Part shown: positions 33,670 through 42,948 of the stretch, piece by piece
Layout: each line of letters starts with the position of its first letter
How positions within the stretch are numbered: position 1 is the stretch's first letter
Source: CAVPTL01 sp963708725
GTDB lineage: Bacteria > Actinomycetota > Thermoleophilia > Gaiellales > JAICJC01
NCBI GenBank assembly: GCA_963708725.1
Contig: CAVPTL010000014.1
Coordinates: forward strand, 496,001 to 560,000
Reading direction: 5' to 3'
Length of the DNA stretch: 64,000 bases
Notes under the pieces: model-generated
The model's input: only the letters and a program-made list of their open reading frames with translations
Database searches by the model: none
What the model was told of the DNA's origin: nothing
Made by a program: the position numbers and the translations under genes

Positions 33670-36002
33670 CCCAGCTCGGGCAGCGTTACCCGCAGCTTCT
33701 CGAGCAGCGTGTCGGCCTCGCGTCGGCCGAACACCAGCGGCGGCTTGATCTTGATCACGTTGTGGTCGGGGCCGTCGGTCGAGAGCAGCACGCCCTGGTC
33801 GCGCAGCCGGTTCACGAGGTATGACGCCTCCGTGGCCGCCGGTTCGCGCGTCTCGCGATCGCGCACCAGCTCGATCCCCAGGAACAGGCCGCGCCCGCGG
33901 GCGTCACCCACAAACCGGCTGTCGAGCTCGCGAAGTCCCGTCAGCAGCTCGCCTCCCACCACCCGCGCATGCTCCTGTAGCCCACGCTCGTCGATCTCCC
34001 GCAAAACGGCGAGCCCGACCGCGCACGACACCGGGTTTCCGCCGAAGGTGCTGAAGTACTCCATGCCGTTGGCGAACGCCGCGGCGATCTCGGCCGTCGT
34101 GATCAGGGCCGCCATCGGGTGGCCGTTTCCGATCGGCTTGCCGAGCGTGACGATGTCGGGCACCGCCGCCTGCGTCTCGAACCCCCAAAACGCGTCGCCC
34201 ACCCGGCCAAAGCCGATCTGCACCTCGTCGGCGATGCAGATGCCGCCGGCACGTCTCACCGCGGCGAACGCGCCTTCGAGAAACCCCGGCGGCGGTTCGA
34301 TCTGGCCGCCACAGCTCATGATCGCCTCGGCGATGAACGCCGCAGGAGCGCGACCTTCGGTGGCCAATCGGGCGAGCACGTCGTCCACCTCACGCACGTA
34401 GGCCCGCCCCGCCTCGGGCGTCGATCCGCGGTGCACACCGCGGTAGGGATCGGGCATCGGTACCTCGTGTACGTCGGCGACCCGACCACCACCGCCCGGC
34501 CCGTTGTACTTATACGGGCTCACGTCGATGTCGCTCTGAGAGTTGCCGTGGTAGGCGCCGCCGAGCGTGATCACATCGCGCCGGCCGGTCACGGTGCGGG
34601 CAATGCGAAGCGCAAGGTCGTTGGCTTCGCTCCCGGAGTTCATGAAGAAGCACGCGGTCAATGGGGCTGGCAGGCGCGCGACCAGCGCCTCGGCGTAGTC
34701 GACGATGTTGTCGTGCAGATACCGGGCGTTGGTGTTGAGGAGCGCCGCCTGAGCGCTCATCGCAGCGTTCACGCGCGGGTTGGCGTGGCCGACGTGGGCG
34801 ACGTTGTTGACACAGTCGAGGAAGCTCCCACCGGTCTCGTCAAAGAGGTAGGCGCCCTCGCCGCGAACGATCTTGAGCGGGCGATCGTAGGAGAGCGAGA
34901 GGCTCGGGCTGAGCACCGCCACTCGGCGCCGAAGCGTCTCCTCCTTGGCCCTTCCGACGCTCGCCGCTCCAACTTGGCAGCGCTCACGCAATGCCTCGCC
35001 GGCAAACCGTGCAGAGACCTCGAGCGCCCCCGCCAGCATCGGCTGGATCCGCTCCTGACTCACGCTCAGATAGCGATTCTCGGGATCGCGGGCCTGCTGC
35101 ACCGCCGCCACGCACACGCTCTGGCACAAACGCAGGCAGGCGAGCGGATAGAGCACGGCGAGCTCGTCCTCGGTCAGCGGGTGCACCGCGTGATAGCCCG
35201 CGGTGACCTCGAGCACCGCCGACAGCGGGTCGTGCTTCCCGGTCATCGTGTAGGCCGCGGCAATCGCGGGGTCGTACACCAACCGGCTCCAAACCATGTC
35301 GCCGAGATCGAGCACGCCGCTGACCCGATCGTCTGAGACCAGCAGGTTGTAGTCGTTGGCGTCGGCGTGGATCACGCCCTGTCGCAGGTCCGCGATCCGC
35401 GGCGAAACGTCGCGCTGAAACTCTTCCAAAAACCGACCGACCTGGTCACGCAACGCCGCGTCTGAGACCAGCCCCACGCTCTCGGCCACAATCGCGGGGG
35501 CATGCTCCAGATCCCAGTAGAAGCGGCGGTGAAAGGCGGGATGATCGAAGCCGTCGAGTGCACCATCGATCAACCCGACGGCACGCCCGACGCTTTGCAG
35601 CAGCTCGGGCGATTGCCACTCCACATCGCCCATCGGGCGACCCGGCAGGTAGTCGAGCAGGCGCACCAGATGCGGGGTGCCCGAGATCGGCGCGGTCGCA
35701 AGCCGCTCACCGGCCCGAGTCGGCAGCGCCTCCTGCATCAGCCCCGGCACCGCCTCAGCGAGCCGAGCCATCACCAGGTTCTGGGCCTCGAGCATCGACC
35801 GCTCCTCCGCGGGATTGGCGATCTTCAGCACGTAGCGGCCCGACTCGGAAGCCACCGCGAAGTTCTGGTCGCGCTCACTGGGAAGCCGCGAGACCTCACC
35901 GCGCATACCCCACAGCTCGGCGATGAGTGCAGCTGCGTCGGCGACGCTCACCGGCGGCGGAACCGGCACCCCGATGTCGACATCTGACTCCGGTTCGCTC
36001 AC
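33666..36002 (-). CDS. Aminoglycoside-phosphotransferase-like kinase fused to class III aminotransferase/phospho-lyase
   Basis: This 778-residue fusion has an APH-type kinase (about residues 1-345; catalytic-loop variant HADANDYN near residue 210, DLGD for Mg) and a class III PLP enzyme (about 350-778; VTLGKPIGNG with the PLP lysine near residue 622, MNSGSEANDLALR). It parallels the kinase/AGXT2L pair in hydroxylysine and phosphoethanolamine breakdown, where the hydroxyl is phosphorylated and phosphate and ammonia are then eliminated. Having both on one chain could channel the phospho-intermediate. It is the last gene of a six-gene operon with an oxidoreductase and a glutamine-synthetase-like ligase. 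The substrate is probably an amino alcohol (inference). Confidence 0.88.
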   Translation of the reverse strand: MSEPESDVDIGVPVPPPVSVADAAALIAELWGMRGEVSRLPSERDQNFAVASESGRYVLKIANPAEERSMLEAQNLVMARLAEAVPGLMQEALPTRAGERLATAPISGTPHLVRLLDYLPGRPMGDVEWQSPELLQSVGRAVGLIDGALDGFDHPAFHRRFYWDLEHAPAIVAESVGLVSDAALRDQVGRFLEEFQRDVSPRIADLRQGVIHADANDYNLLVSDDRVSGVLDLGDMVWSRLVYDPAIAAAYTMTGKHDPLSAVLEVTAGYHAVHPLTEDELAVLYPLACLRLCQSVCVAAVQQARDPENRYLSVSQERIQPMLAGALEVSARFAGEALRERCQVGAASVGRAKEETLRRRVAVLSPSLSLSYDRPLKIVRGEGAYLFDETGGSFLDCVNNVAHVGHANPRVNAAMSAQAALLNTNARYLHDNIVDYAEALVARLPAPLTACFFMNSGSEANDLALRIARTVTGRRDVITLGGAYHGNSQSDIDVSPYKYNGPGGGGRVADVHEVPMPDPYRGVHRGSTPEAGRAYVREVDDVLARLATEGRAPAAFIAEAIMSCGGQIEPPPGFLEGAFAAVRRAGGICIADEVQIGFGRVGDAFWGFETQAAVPDIVTLGKPIGNGHPMAALITTAEIAAAFANGMEYFSTFGGNPVSCAVGLAVLREIDERGLQEHARVVGGELLTGLRELDSRFVGDARGRGLFLGIELVRDRETREPAATEASYLVNRLRDQGVLLSTDGPDHNVIKIKPPLVFGRREADTLLEKLRVTLPELG

Positions 36003-37582
36003 GCCAGGTCGGCCAGCACCCGCTGCGCCGCGTTATGCCCCGGGATCCCGCTGACCGCACCACCGCGGGCGGCGCTCGCCCCCGCCCGGTAGACCCGCGG
36101 CACATCGGTCTCGACGCCCCACGACCCCACCTCGTCGTCCTCGTCGGTGAAAAACCAGGTGATCGCGTTGTGGAAGATGTTGCCGCGATCGAGTCCGAGG
36201 TCGGTTTCGAGATCGACGGCGGTCTTCACCTCGAGGCAGGGCTTTCCCTCGATGTCGTAGGCCAGGCACTCCTCGAACGGCTCCTCGAGCATCTCGTTGA
36301 GGCCCGCCAGGTAGCGCTTCCAGATCTCGTCGGCAAAACCAGGCCCATGGTCCTTGGCCATGCTGTAGGGGATGTCGTAGCCAAACAACGTCAGCGTGTG
36401 GCAGCCCGCGGCGCGCAGGCCCGGGCTCAGGATCGACGGGTCGGTGAGCGTGTGGCAGTAGACCTCGGCCGGAGGCTTTGCCGGAATCTCGCCGGCGGCG
36501 AGTTCCTTGTGAGCTGTCTCCATCTCGGAGTACCGCTCGTTGATCCGAAACGTGCCGGCAAACGCATCCTCCGAGACGACCCCGCTTTTCAGGCGCGGCA
36601 GCCGCCGCAGCAGCATGTTGGCTTTGACGACCGCGCCCTCGTCCTCGGCCGAGGGGTGATGGGGGCGATCGAGCATCGCTGCCAGCGTCTGCGGGCCGGA
36701 GTTGACGAGCACCCACCTGGCCTCGATCTCCATCGGATGGCCGCCCAGCGAGACCTCGACGGTATGGCGGTCGTTTCCCGGGTGGATCCGCTCGACGGTG
36801 GCATCGGTGAGCGCCACCACACCGGCCTCGCTCGCGACCCGCGTGAGCTCGGATACGAGCGAGCCCATGCCGCCCACCGGCACACTCCAGGTGCCGGTGC
36901 CGTGGTAGGTGAAGATCCGGTTTTGGGTGAGCCGCGGGTCGTGGGCGTCGGTGAACATGCCCGTCTTTGCGTCGGTCAGGATCAACCCGCGCACGAGATC
37001 GTCGTCGATCAGCCGCTCGAGCCCCTCACCGAGCGGGTGTTCGACGAAGTTGTCCCACACCGCGCGCTGGTCGGCGGTCTCGAGCGACGCCTTCCAGTCC
37101 GATCGCGAGCGCAGCGGCTCGATCAGCGTGGGATGAACGAGCCGCGCGTACTCGTCCTGGAGGTGTTCGAAGTGCTCGAGCGCGCGCGCTGTGGACTCGC
37201 CACCCAGCTCGACCAGCGACTCGCGGCCCAGCTCGGGGTGTTCGTTTGAGAGCAGAAGCGCGCGATGCTTGCCGTCGCGGTCATAGGGTGCGCAGGCCGC
37301 GATTCGCCGCCGGCGCAGATCCAGATGCAGGCCGAGGTCGTTCACCACCTTCGGCGGCAGCAGGCTGATCAGGTAGGAGTAGCGCGAGAGCCGCGCGCTG
37401 ACACCGCGAAACACCTCCTGGGAGGAGGTCGCACCCCCGAGCCGCGGGAGCTTTTCCAGCAATAAGACCGAGAGCCCCGCCCGGCCGAGGTAGGCCGCTG
37501 CCACCAGCCCATTGTGCCCCCCGCCCGCCACCACCACGTCCCACGACCGCTTCTGCTCCCGCACACCTGACGCCAACGTCAC
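35999..37582 (-). CDS. FAD-dependent oxidoreductase of the phytoene desaturase/PYROXD2-like family (paralogue A)
   Basis: This 527-residue protein has the N-terminal dinucleotide-binding motif VVAGGGHNGLVAAAYLGRAG, the LLLEKLPRLGGAT follow-on, and a C-terminal FAD-contact segment (GASAARGGAVSGIPGHNAA). Such amine-oxidase/CrtI-like flavoproteins oxidise small amines or unsaturated substrates. It overlaps the genes on both sides (ATGA), so it is central to the operon. A relative is encoded at 48849 in the neighbouring cluster. Carotenoid synthesis is unlikely because no other crt genes are present. Confidence 0.88.
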   Translation of the reverse strand: MTLASGVREQKRSWDVVVAGGGHNGLVAAAYLGRAGLSVLLLEKLPRLGGATSSQEVFRGVSARLSRYSYLISLLPPKVVNDLGLHLDLRRRRIAACAPYDRDGKHRALLLSNEHPELGRESLVELGGESTARALEHFEHLQDEYARLVHPTLIEPLRSRSDWKASLETADQRAVWDNFVEHPLGEGLERLIDDDLVRGLILTDAKTGMFTDAHDPRLTQNRIFTYHGTGTWSVPVGGMGSLVSELTRVASEAGVVALTDATVERIHPGNDRHTVEVSLGGHPMEIEARWVLVNSGPQTLAAMLDRPHHPSAEDEGAVVKANMLLRRLPRLKSGVVSEDAFAGTFRINERYSEMETAHKELAAGEIPAKPPAEVYCHTLTDPSILSPGLRAAGCHTLTLFGYDIPYSMAKDHGPGFADEIWKRYLAGLNEMLEEPFEECLAYDIEGKPCLEVKTAVDLETDLGLDRGNIFHNAITWFFTDEDDEVGSWGVETDVPRVYRAGASAARGGAVSGIPGHNAAQRVLADLA

Positions 37583-38766
37583 TCACCATCCAGTTCATGT
37601 AGCCGTTCACAGTTCTTGGCCATCACTCCGCGGCCGATTCGCACTCCGTCTTGAGCAGTCATCCAGCGCCGCTCGACGGCGTTACTGAGCACGCGTTCGA
37701 GCGCCTCTCGAGCCATGATTGCCGAGATCCAGGCCAGCTCGGGCTCGCTCGACTCGTCCGATCCGAACATGACCTTGGCGGTCGGGGCGATCCCCATCAC
37801 CGCCTCGAGCTTCTGATCCATGATGATCGACGCCCAGGCGGTGTTGATCGACGTTTCGAGGTAGACGCGTGGCAGGATCGATGCGACGTAGGCGCCCTCC
37901 TCGAGCCATGGCCAGCCGGAATGGATCAACACGATCGGCTGATCACGGTGGTTGTTCAGCATCGGGAACAGGTGCTTGGGCCGGGCGTAGGCCAGGACCA
38001 CGCTTGGGTCACCGCCGCCGCAGTGAATGTGCACCGGCTTTCGGAGCGGCTTTGCTACCTCGAGCGTGCGGATCAAAAGCGCATCGCGCACCGGCTTTGC
38101 CAGCTCCCGGGTCTCGGGGAATCCGGCCTCGGCCCACTTCAGGTAGGTGGCCTCGACCTCGGCCCGGGGCCACTCGGCCACGTCCAGCCCGGTGCGATAG
38201 GCGATCACCGACTTGATCGCGATCGCCCCGCCGCCTGTGCATGCCTGCTCGATCTCGGCCGAGAAGGCATCCTCGAGCTCGGCATAGGTGGCGGCCTGCT
38301 CACGCAGGCGCACGATCACCGGCTCGATCCGCACCACCCGGTGGATCTTGATGCCCGCCTCCTCCGCCATCTTGGCCTGATCGACCTGTGGCAGCGGATA
38401 GCCGTCGTCGACCACCATGGCGCGGAGGTCGGCGTGCTTCCACAGCCGTTGCAGATACGCCGTCCCATGGGTGACCAGCTCGGTGTGCCGCGCCTCCGAC
38501 ACCGCCTCGCGGGTCGCCTCACACTGCAACAGCTCCGCCAGGCGAAGGGTGGTTGCAAGGCTGAGCGGATCCGAATCGGTGAGCTCGTGCAGCAGCGGCA
38601 GGTCGGCGGGGTCGAGCCCACCCGAGGAGATCAGGCAGGCCCCCAGCATCGTCACCCGGTCGAGGAACTCCCCGGCCGGCCGATCGAGTAGATCGGCCAG
38701 CCGGAATCCGTGACTGTGGGCGTCGACCGCGTAGGCGGAATGGAGGTCGACCAGTCGTTCGGTCAC
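37579..38766 (-). CDS. Amidohydrolase-2 family protein, FluG N-terminal-like
   Basis: This 395-residue TIM-barrel amidohydrolase has the start motif VDAHSHGF (H-x-H type), a lysine in GAIAIKSVIAYR, VHIHCGGGDP and LIHSGWPW with metal histidines, and a catalytic aspartate in MFGSDESSE. In FluG proteins this domain is fused to a glutamine-synthetase-like domain. Here the two halves are separate genes in one operon, with a permease gene between them. It probably hydrolyses an amide or decarboxylates an intermediate made by the ligase (inference). Confidence 0.88.
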   Translation of the reverse strand: MTERLVDLHSAYAVDAHSHGFRLADLLDRPAGEFLDRVTMLGACLISSGGLDPADLPLLHELTDSDPLSLATTLRLAELLQCEATREAVSEARHTELVTHGTAYLQRLWKHADLRAMVVDDGYPLPQVDQAKMAEEAGIKIHRVVRIEPVIVRLREQAATYAELEDAFSAEIEQACTGGGAIAIKSVIAYRTGLDVAEWPRAEVEATYLKWAEAGFPETRELAKPVRDALLIRTLEVAKPLRKPVHIHCGGGDPSVVLAYARPKHLFPMLNNHRDQPIVLIHSGWPWLEEGAYVASILPRVYLETSINTAWASIIMDQKLEAVMGIAPTAKVMFGSDESSEPELAWISAIMAREALERVLSNAVERRWMTAQDGVRIGRGVMAKNCERLHELDGE

Positions 38767-40262
38767 GAAGCCTCAGCCTCGATCTCGGAACCGGGGAACG
38801 ACAGACCGTCCTCCTCGCGCAGGCGATCCCCGATCCGCCGGGCAAACCCGGGAATCAGATACACCGCCGCGACAGCCAAGAGCACCCATGCCGCCACGAT
38901 ATACGGGAACAGGTTGTATGGCCACGCGGGCACCGGATACACGTTGTGGTAGAGCGTGTAGCCGAGGAACAGCACCGCGGCGATGGGGATGATGATCTCC
39001 CACTGGGCGACGGTCTTGACCTTGCTGAAGAACAGGTAGCGCATGGCGCCGAGGGTCGAGATCACGTAACACACCAGCAGTGCGAGCGTGCCCATGGTCG
39101 CCGTCCAGAAGAACACGTCGATGACGCTCGAGGTCACGAACAGCCGCAACCCGAACACCTCGATCGCAACCACGCCCATGAGCGCGGTCAGCGCAGCGGT
39201 GGGGGCTCCCGTGCGTGGGGAGGTGTGGCCGAGCGTGCCGCCGAATGCCCCGTCGCGCGAGAAGGCAAACAGCAGACGCGAGCCGCCGATGGCGCTTGCC
39301 AGGCACGAGCTGAGCGCGCTGAAAGCAACGCCGAGGGTGATGATGTCGGCCACCCACGATCCCACGTAGCTCTTGGCGAGATCGCCCATCAGGTTGCCCG
39401 AGGAGGTAAACGCGGTGACGCCGGCAGCATTGGTGCCAAAGCCCATCGACTCGGCGGCGCTGACGACCACGTAGAACAGTCCGGCAAAGACGACGCAGCC
39501 GAGGATCGCAAGCGGAATCGCCTTGGTCGGGTTGGCGGTCTCCTCGCCCATTGTCGAGGCGCCCTCGAATCCGGCGAACGACAGGAAGCCGAACGTCAGC
39601 GAGAAGAACAGCGCTCCGTATCCGACGCCGGACGGCAGCGTGAAGACGCTCATCGTGAACGTCTGGCCGTCGGGAGCCGATCCGCCGATCAGCTTGGCGA
39701 AGATCGTGATCGTCACAATCAAGATCAGTATCACTGTGATCGTCTCGATACTCACCAGCGTGCGGGTGCTGAAGCGGGCCTCGTTGGCGGCCAGGATCCA
39801 GATCGTCACGTAGGCGACGAACGAGAACAGCACCCAGCTGGCACCGGTCCAGATACCGGTGTCGATACAGAACTGCTGGGCAAAGAGCCCGAACGCGGCG
39901 ACCGAGGTCGCGGTGTAGCAGAGGTAGGTGCCAAGCAGCGTCCAACCCGCGACGAACCCGGCACGGGGGCCGACCGTGACGCCGACGAACGCGTACACAG
40001 ACCCGGCGTGGTGGAAGCTCTGACAAAGCCGTACGAAGCCGTAGGCGACCAGCATCACGCCGACCACCGCGAGCAGGAACACCAGCGGAACCGCCCGGCC
40101 GACGTGGAGCGCGGGCGCCTGGGGGTTGAGGTTGATCGCGAGACTCGGAGCCATCAGCCCCAGCGCGACGCCGACCGCCCCCCAGATACTCAGGTTTCGA
40201 CGAAGCCCGCTGCGGCTCGAACCGCTCTCGGCGGGCTCAGTCGTGATGTTCGATGTGGACAT
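38763..40262 (-). CDS. APC-superfamily amino acid/amine permease
   Basis: This 499-residue membrane protein has the APC opening (LSIWGAVGVALGLMAPSLAI), FHHAGSVYAFVGVTVGPRAGF, and GFLSFAGFEGASTMGEETANP, a signature of amino-acid/polyamine permeases. It lies between the glutamine-synthetase-like and FluG-like genes, with a 60-base gap to the former and an overlap with the latter. It is the likely importer of the amine or amino acid that this operon breaks down. Confidence 0.92.
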   Translation of the reverse strand: MSTSNITTEPAESGSSRSGLRRNLSIWGAVGVALGLMAPSLAINLNPQAPALHVGRAVPLVFLLAVVGVMLVAYGFVRLCQSFHHAGSVYAFVGVTVGPRAGFVAGWTLLGTYLCYTATSVAAFGLFAQQFCIDTGIWTGASWVLFSFVAYVTIWILAANEARFSTRTLVSIETITVILILIVTITIFAKLIGGSAPDGQTFTMSVFTLPSGVGYGALFFSLTFGFLSFAGFEGASTMGEETANPTKAIPLAILGCVVFAGLFYVVVSAAESMGFGTNAAGVTAFTSSGNLMGDLAKSYVGSWVADIITLGVAFSALSSCLASAIGGSRLLFAFSRDGAFGGTLGHTSPRTGAPTAALTALMGVVAIEVFGLRLFVTSSVIDVFFWTATMGTLALLVCYVISTLGAMRYLFFSKVKTVAQWEIIIPIAAVLFLGYTLYHNVYPVPAWPYNLFPYIVAAWVLLAVAAVYLIPGFARRIGDRLREEDGLSFPGSEIEAEAS

Positions 40263-40322
40263 GAGGTCACCCCTCCTGCGAAAGTCAGATGTGGATGAAA
40301 ACGGTGATGAGTTGCGGGCTGG

Positions 40323-41672
40323 CTATCCGTAGCGCAGCTCGTGGAACTGGACGAGTTCGGAGCGGGGGTAGTGCTGGAACGTCTCCCATTCGTTCCGTCT
40401 GGTGGCGACGAACGCGGCGTGCTCCACCTCGCCGAGCGCGTCCTTTGCAAACTGCGATCCCGCAAGCGCGTCGGCGGCCTCGCCGAGATCGGCGGGCAGC
40501 CGCCTGGCCGAACCGGCCTCGAGCTGCTCGTCGGTGAGCGTCGCGGGGTCTTCCTGAATGGGGTCGGGCAGGCTGGCCGAGCGATCGATCCCGTCCAGCG
40601 CCGCGGCGATGATGACGCCGGCGGCGAGGTAGGGATTGGCGGCGCCGTCGGGTGGCTTCAGCTCGAAGTTGGCGCCCGCCGCACGGCGTGTCCACATCCC
40701 GCGCGAGAGTCGCAGCGCCGCCTCGCGGTTGTCGATGCCCCAGGTCGTATAGGCCCCGCACCAGTGGCTGGGCTGGAGCCGCTCGTAGCTCGAGACGCTT
40801 GGGCAGAAGATCGCGGTCGTCTCGTACAGTCGCTCGAGCAGCCCCGCGACGGCGGCCTCGCCTTCACGCGAGAGTCCCAGTGGCCCCTCGCCGCTGGCGA
40901 ACAGATTCTCGTCGCCGCGCCAGATGCTGTGGTGGATGTGGCAGCCGTTTCCAAGCGCTTCGGAGGCGGCCATGGCGGGAGCGAACGAGACGTCGTGGCC
41001 GTGTGCCGCCGCGATCCGGCGGATCGTCTGGCGAAGCAGCACGTAGCGATCGGCCGCGGCCAGCGGCTCGTCGGCGGAGATGGCGATCTCGAACTGGCCC
41101 GGGCCGGCCTCCGCCTGGAACTGGTCGACCAGCAACCCCTGGTTTTCGCAGGCGGTGACGAGCGCGAGGGCGAAGTCCTCGACCTCGAACAGGCCCGAGG
41201 CGCTGAAGGCGGGCCAGGTGCGCAGCCCACCCTGGCGTGGCAGCAGCGTGAACTCGACCTCAAACGCCATCCGAAAGCCCAGCCCGCGCTCCGCTGCGGT
41301 GGCCTGCATCGTGCGCAGAAACGTGCGCTGACAGGTCGGGGTCGGCTCGCCGTTTTGGTGGATCTGATCGACCGGCGCCCAGGCCAGGCCCTCGTCGCCA
41401 CTCAGCCGCACCGCCGCGGAGAGGTCGGGCACCAGGCGCATGTCGCCGGAGGGATTCTCGAGTCCCTCAGCCCCGGGAAGGTAAGCCGCGTGGTCATCGA
41501 TGGTGAAGATCCCCATCAGGCTCGAGATCCCGACTCCGTACTGGGCGACGGTCTCGAGCCGCCGGATCGGAATCATCTTGAGGCGGGTGATGCCCGCGTT
41601 ATCGACCATTGTGAGGTGGACGAACCGCACCCCTTCCTGCTCGAGTTCGGCAGCGGTGGCTGGCTCGGTCAC
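40323..41672 (-). CDS. Glutamine synthetase-family ligase (gamma-glutamylamine synthetase-like)
   Basis: This 449-residue GS-fold protein has a beta-grasp N-terminal domain ending near residue 100. The catalytic domain shows FEVEFTLLP (metal glutamates), QAEAGPGQFEIAI, NGCHIHHSIW (metal histidine) and FELKPPDGAANPYLA. It resembles PuuA/GlnA3-type ligases that attach glutamate to amines with ATP, rather than a housekeeping GS. Its neighbours are an amine-type permease, a FluG-like amidohydrolase and an M20 hydrolase, which supports gamma-glutamylation in amine breakdown. Its start overlaps the M20 stop. Confidence 0.9.
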   Translation of the reverse strand: MTEPATAAELEQEGVRFVHLTMVDNAGITRLKMIPIRRLETVAQYGVGISSLMGIFTIDDHAAYLPGAEGLENPSGDMRLVPDLSAAVRLSGDEGLAWAPVDQIHQNGEPTPTCQRTFLRTMQATAAERGLGFRMAFEVEFTLLPRQGGLRTWPAFSASGLFEVEDFALALVTACENQGLLVDQFQAEAGPGQFEIAISADEPLAAADRYVLLRQTIRRIAAAHGHDVSFAPAMAASEALGNGCHIHHSIWRGDENLFASGEGPLGLSREGEAAVAGLLERLYETTAIFCPSVSSYERLQPSHWCGAYTTWGIDNREAALRLSRGMWTRRAAGANFELKPPDGAANPYLAAGVIIAAALDGIDRSASLPDPIQEDPATLTDEQLEAGSARRLPADLGEAADALAGSQFAKDALGEVEHAAFVATRRNEWETFQHYPRSELVQFHELRYG

Positions 41673-42889
41673 GGGGCGTCCTTCCTGGTCAGTTGGTCGA
41701 GGCTTGCGATCACTCCGGCCACCAGGCCGATGCGGTCGGGGATCGAGTCAACGACGATCCGCTCGGCCGGGCTGTGGTCGTCTTCGCCGATGGGGCCGAG
41801 GCCGTCGAGGGTCGGGATGCCCAGGTCGGCGGTCCAGCTTGCGTCCGACACGCCGCCGGTCGCGACTTCGACCACCGGTGAGCCGAGTGCATCTCCCACC
41901 TCGGCGGCGGCGCGGCAGACGGCGTCGGCATGTGACGTCCGTTCGAACGCGGGTACACGTACCCCGGGATCCATATGAAACGTGATGCCGGGATAGTTCC
42001 CAAAGCTCGCGACCTCTCCCATCGCCCAATCGAGATCGTCTGACCGCCACGCCCGTACGTCGAGGCGCAGCGCGCCCTGGGAGGGGACAGAGTTCAGCAC
42101 CTCGCCGGCGCTGAGCATGGTGGGGTTCAGCGAGAGGCCGTCGCGGACGCCGTCGAGCTGGGCGATGCGAAGCACCTCCTGGCAGACGGCGAGCAGCGCC
42201 GAGCGGCCGCGGCCGGCCGCGACACCGGCGTGGGCGGCGAGCCCCTCGACCACGATCGAGACCCACTGGCCGCCCTTGCGTGATGTGACCACACCGTTTC
42301 CGGGACGGCCGCATTCCATGCACAAAACGGCGTCGAAACCGGCGAGCCGATCGATGGTGCGAAATGGCCCTTCGCGCAGCTCCTCGTCGGGCACGGAGAC
42401 GTATTCGAGCCGCCCGAAGCGGTCGCGGTGATCGGCCAGGAGCCGCATCACCTGGGCCGCCACGACCAGCCCGCCCTTCATATCGGCGACCCCCGGGCCG
42501 CGGGCGACATCCCCGTCGAGCGCGAACGGGCGCAGCGCGGCGGTGCCCTGGGGAAAGACGGTGTCGTGGTGTCCGAGGAGCGCGACTCGGGCGCTGCCCG
42601 AGCCGGTGAGCGTGCCGTGCAGATCGAAACCGAGCTCGCCTTCGACCAGCTCGACAGCGGCGCCGTAGCTCTCGAGCCGCTCGGCGATCAGGCGGGCCAG
42701 CTGGTCGAGCCGCTCGCGATCGTCACTGGGGGTGTCAATCGCCACCCAGCGCTCGAGATCGTCCAGAGCGAGTGCCAGATCTTCGGCGGCGCGCCGCCGG
42801 AGGTCGTGGGCGAGCTGCGCCGGGGAACCGTCCAAAATGCCGTCGGCAACCATCGGCGCGAGTCTTTCAATATTGATCGATTCTGTCAA
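41669..42889 (-). CDS. M20-family metallopeptidase (carboxypeptidase G2/ArgE-like)
   Basis: This zinc-dependent M20 enzyme of up to 406 residues has the motif order LLGHHDTVFP (His, Asp), GVADMKGG (bridging Asp), PDEELRE (catalytic Glu), ECGRP and a late histidine in GEDDHSPAE. It probably removes glutamyl or acyl groups from an amide. The start is unclear: TTG 42889 gives the full length, and ATG 42853 is the first ATG but has no clear ribosome-binding site. It is the first gene of the six-gene operon and is divergent from the RpiR regulator. Confidence 0.88.
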   Translation of the reverse strand: MTESINIERLAPMVADGILDGSPAQLAHDLRRRAAEDLALALDDLERWVAIDTPSDDRERLDQLARLIAERLESYGAAVELVEGELGFDLHGTLTGSGSARVALLGHHDTVFPQGTAALRPFALDGDVARGPGVADMKGGLVVAAQVMRLLADHRDRFGRLEYVSVPDEELREGPFRTIDRLAGFDAVLCMECGRPGNGVVTSRKGGQWVSIVVEGLAAHAGVAAGRGRSALLAVCQEVLRIAQLDGVRDGLSLNPTMLSAGEVLNSVPSQGALRLDVRAWRSDDLDWAMGEVASFGNYPGITFHMDPGVRVPAFERTSHADAVCRAAAEVGDALGSPVVEVATGGVSDASWTADLGIPTLDGLGPIGEDDHSPAERIVVDSIPDRIGLVAGVIASLDQLTRKDAP

Positions 42890-42901
42890 GGCTGATTGAA
42901 A
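42865..42901. promoter_or_regulatory. Candidate RpiR operator in divergent promoter
   Basis: The inverted half-sites TTTCAAT (42865-42871) and ATTGAAA (42895-42901) are centred 30 bases apart, about three helical turns, in a locally AT-rich stretch. This region lies over the start of the M20 gene and upstream of rpiR-type regulator 42949. TGAAA/TTTCA half-sites are common for this regulator family. If it is the operator, the M20 start is probably ATG 42853. Confidence 0.4.
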
Positions 42902-42948
42902 TTCTTTGAGTCAAACGAATCAGATCCGCGAGAACTAGACTCTCCCGC

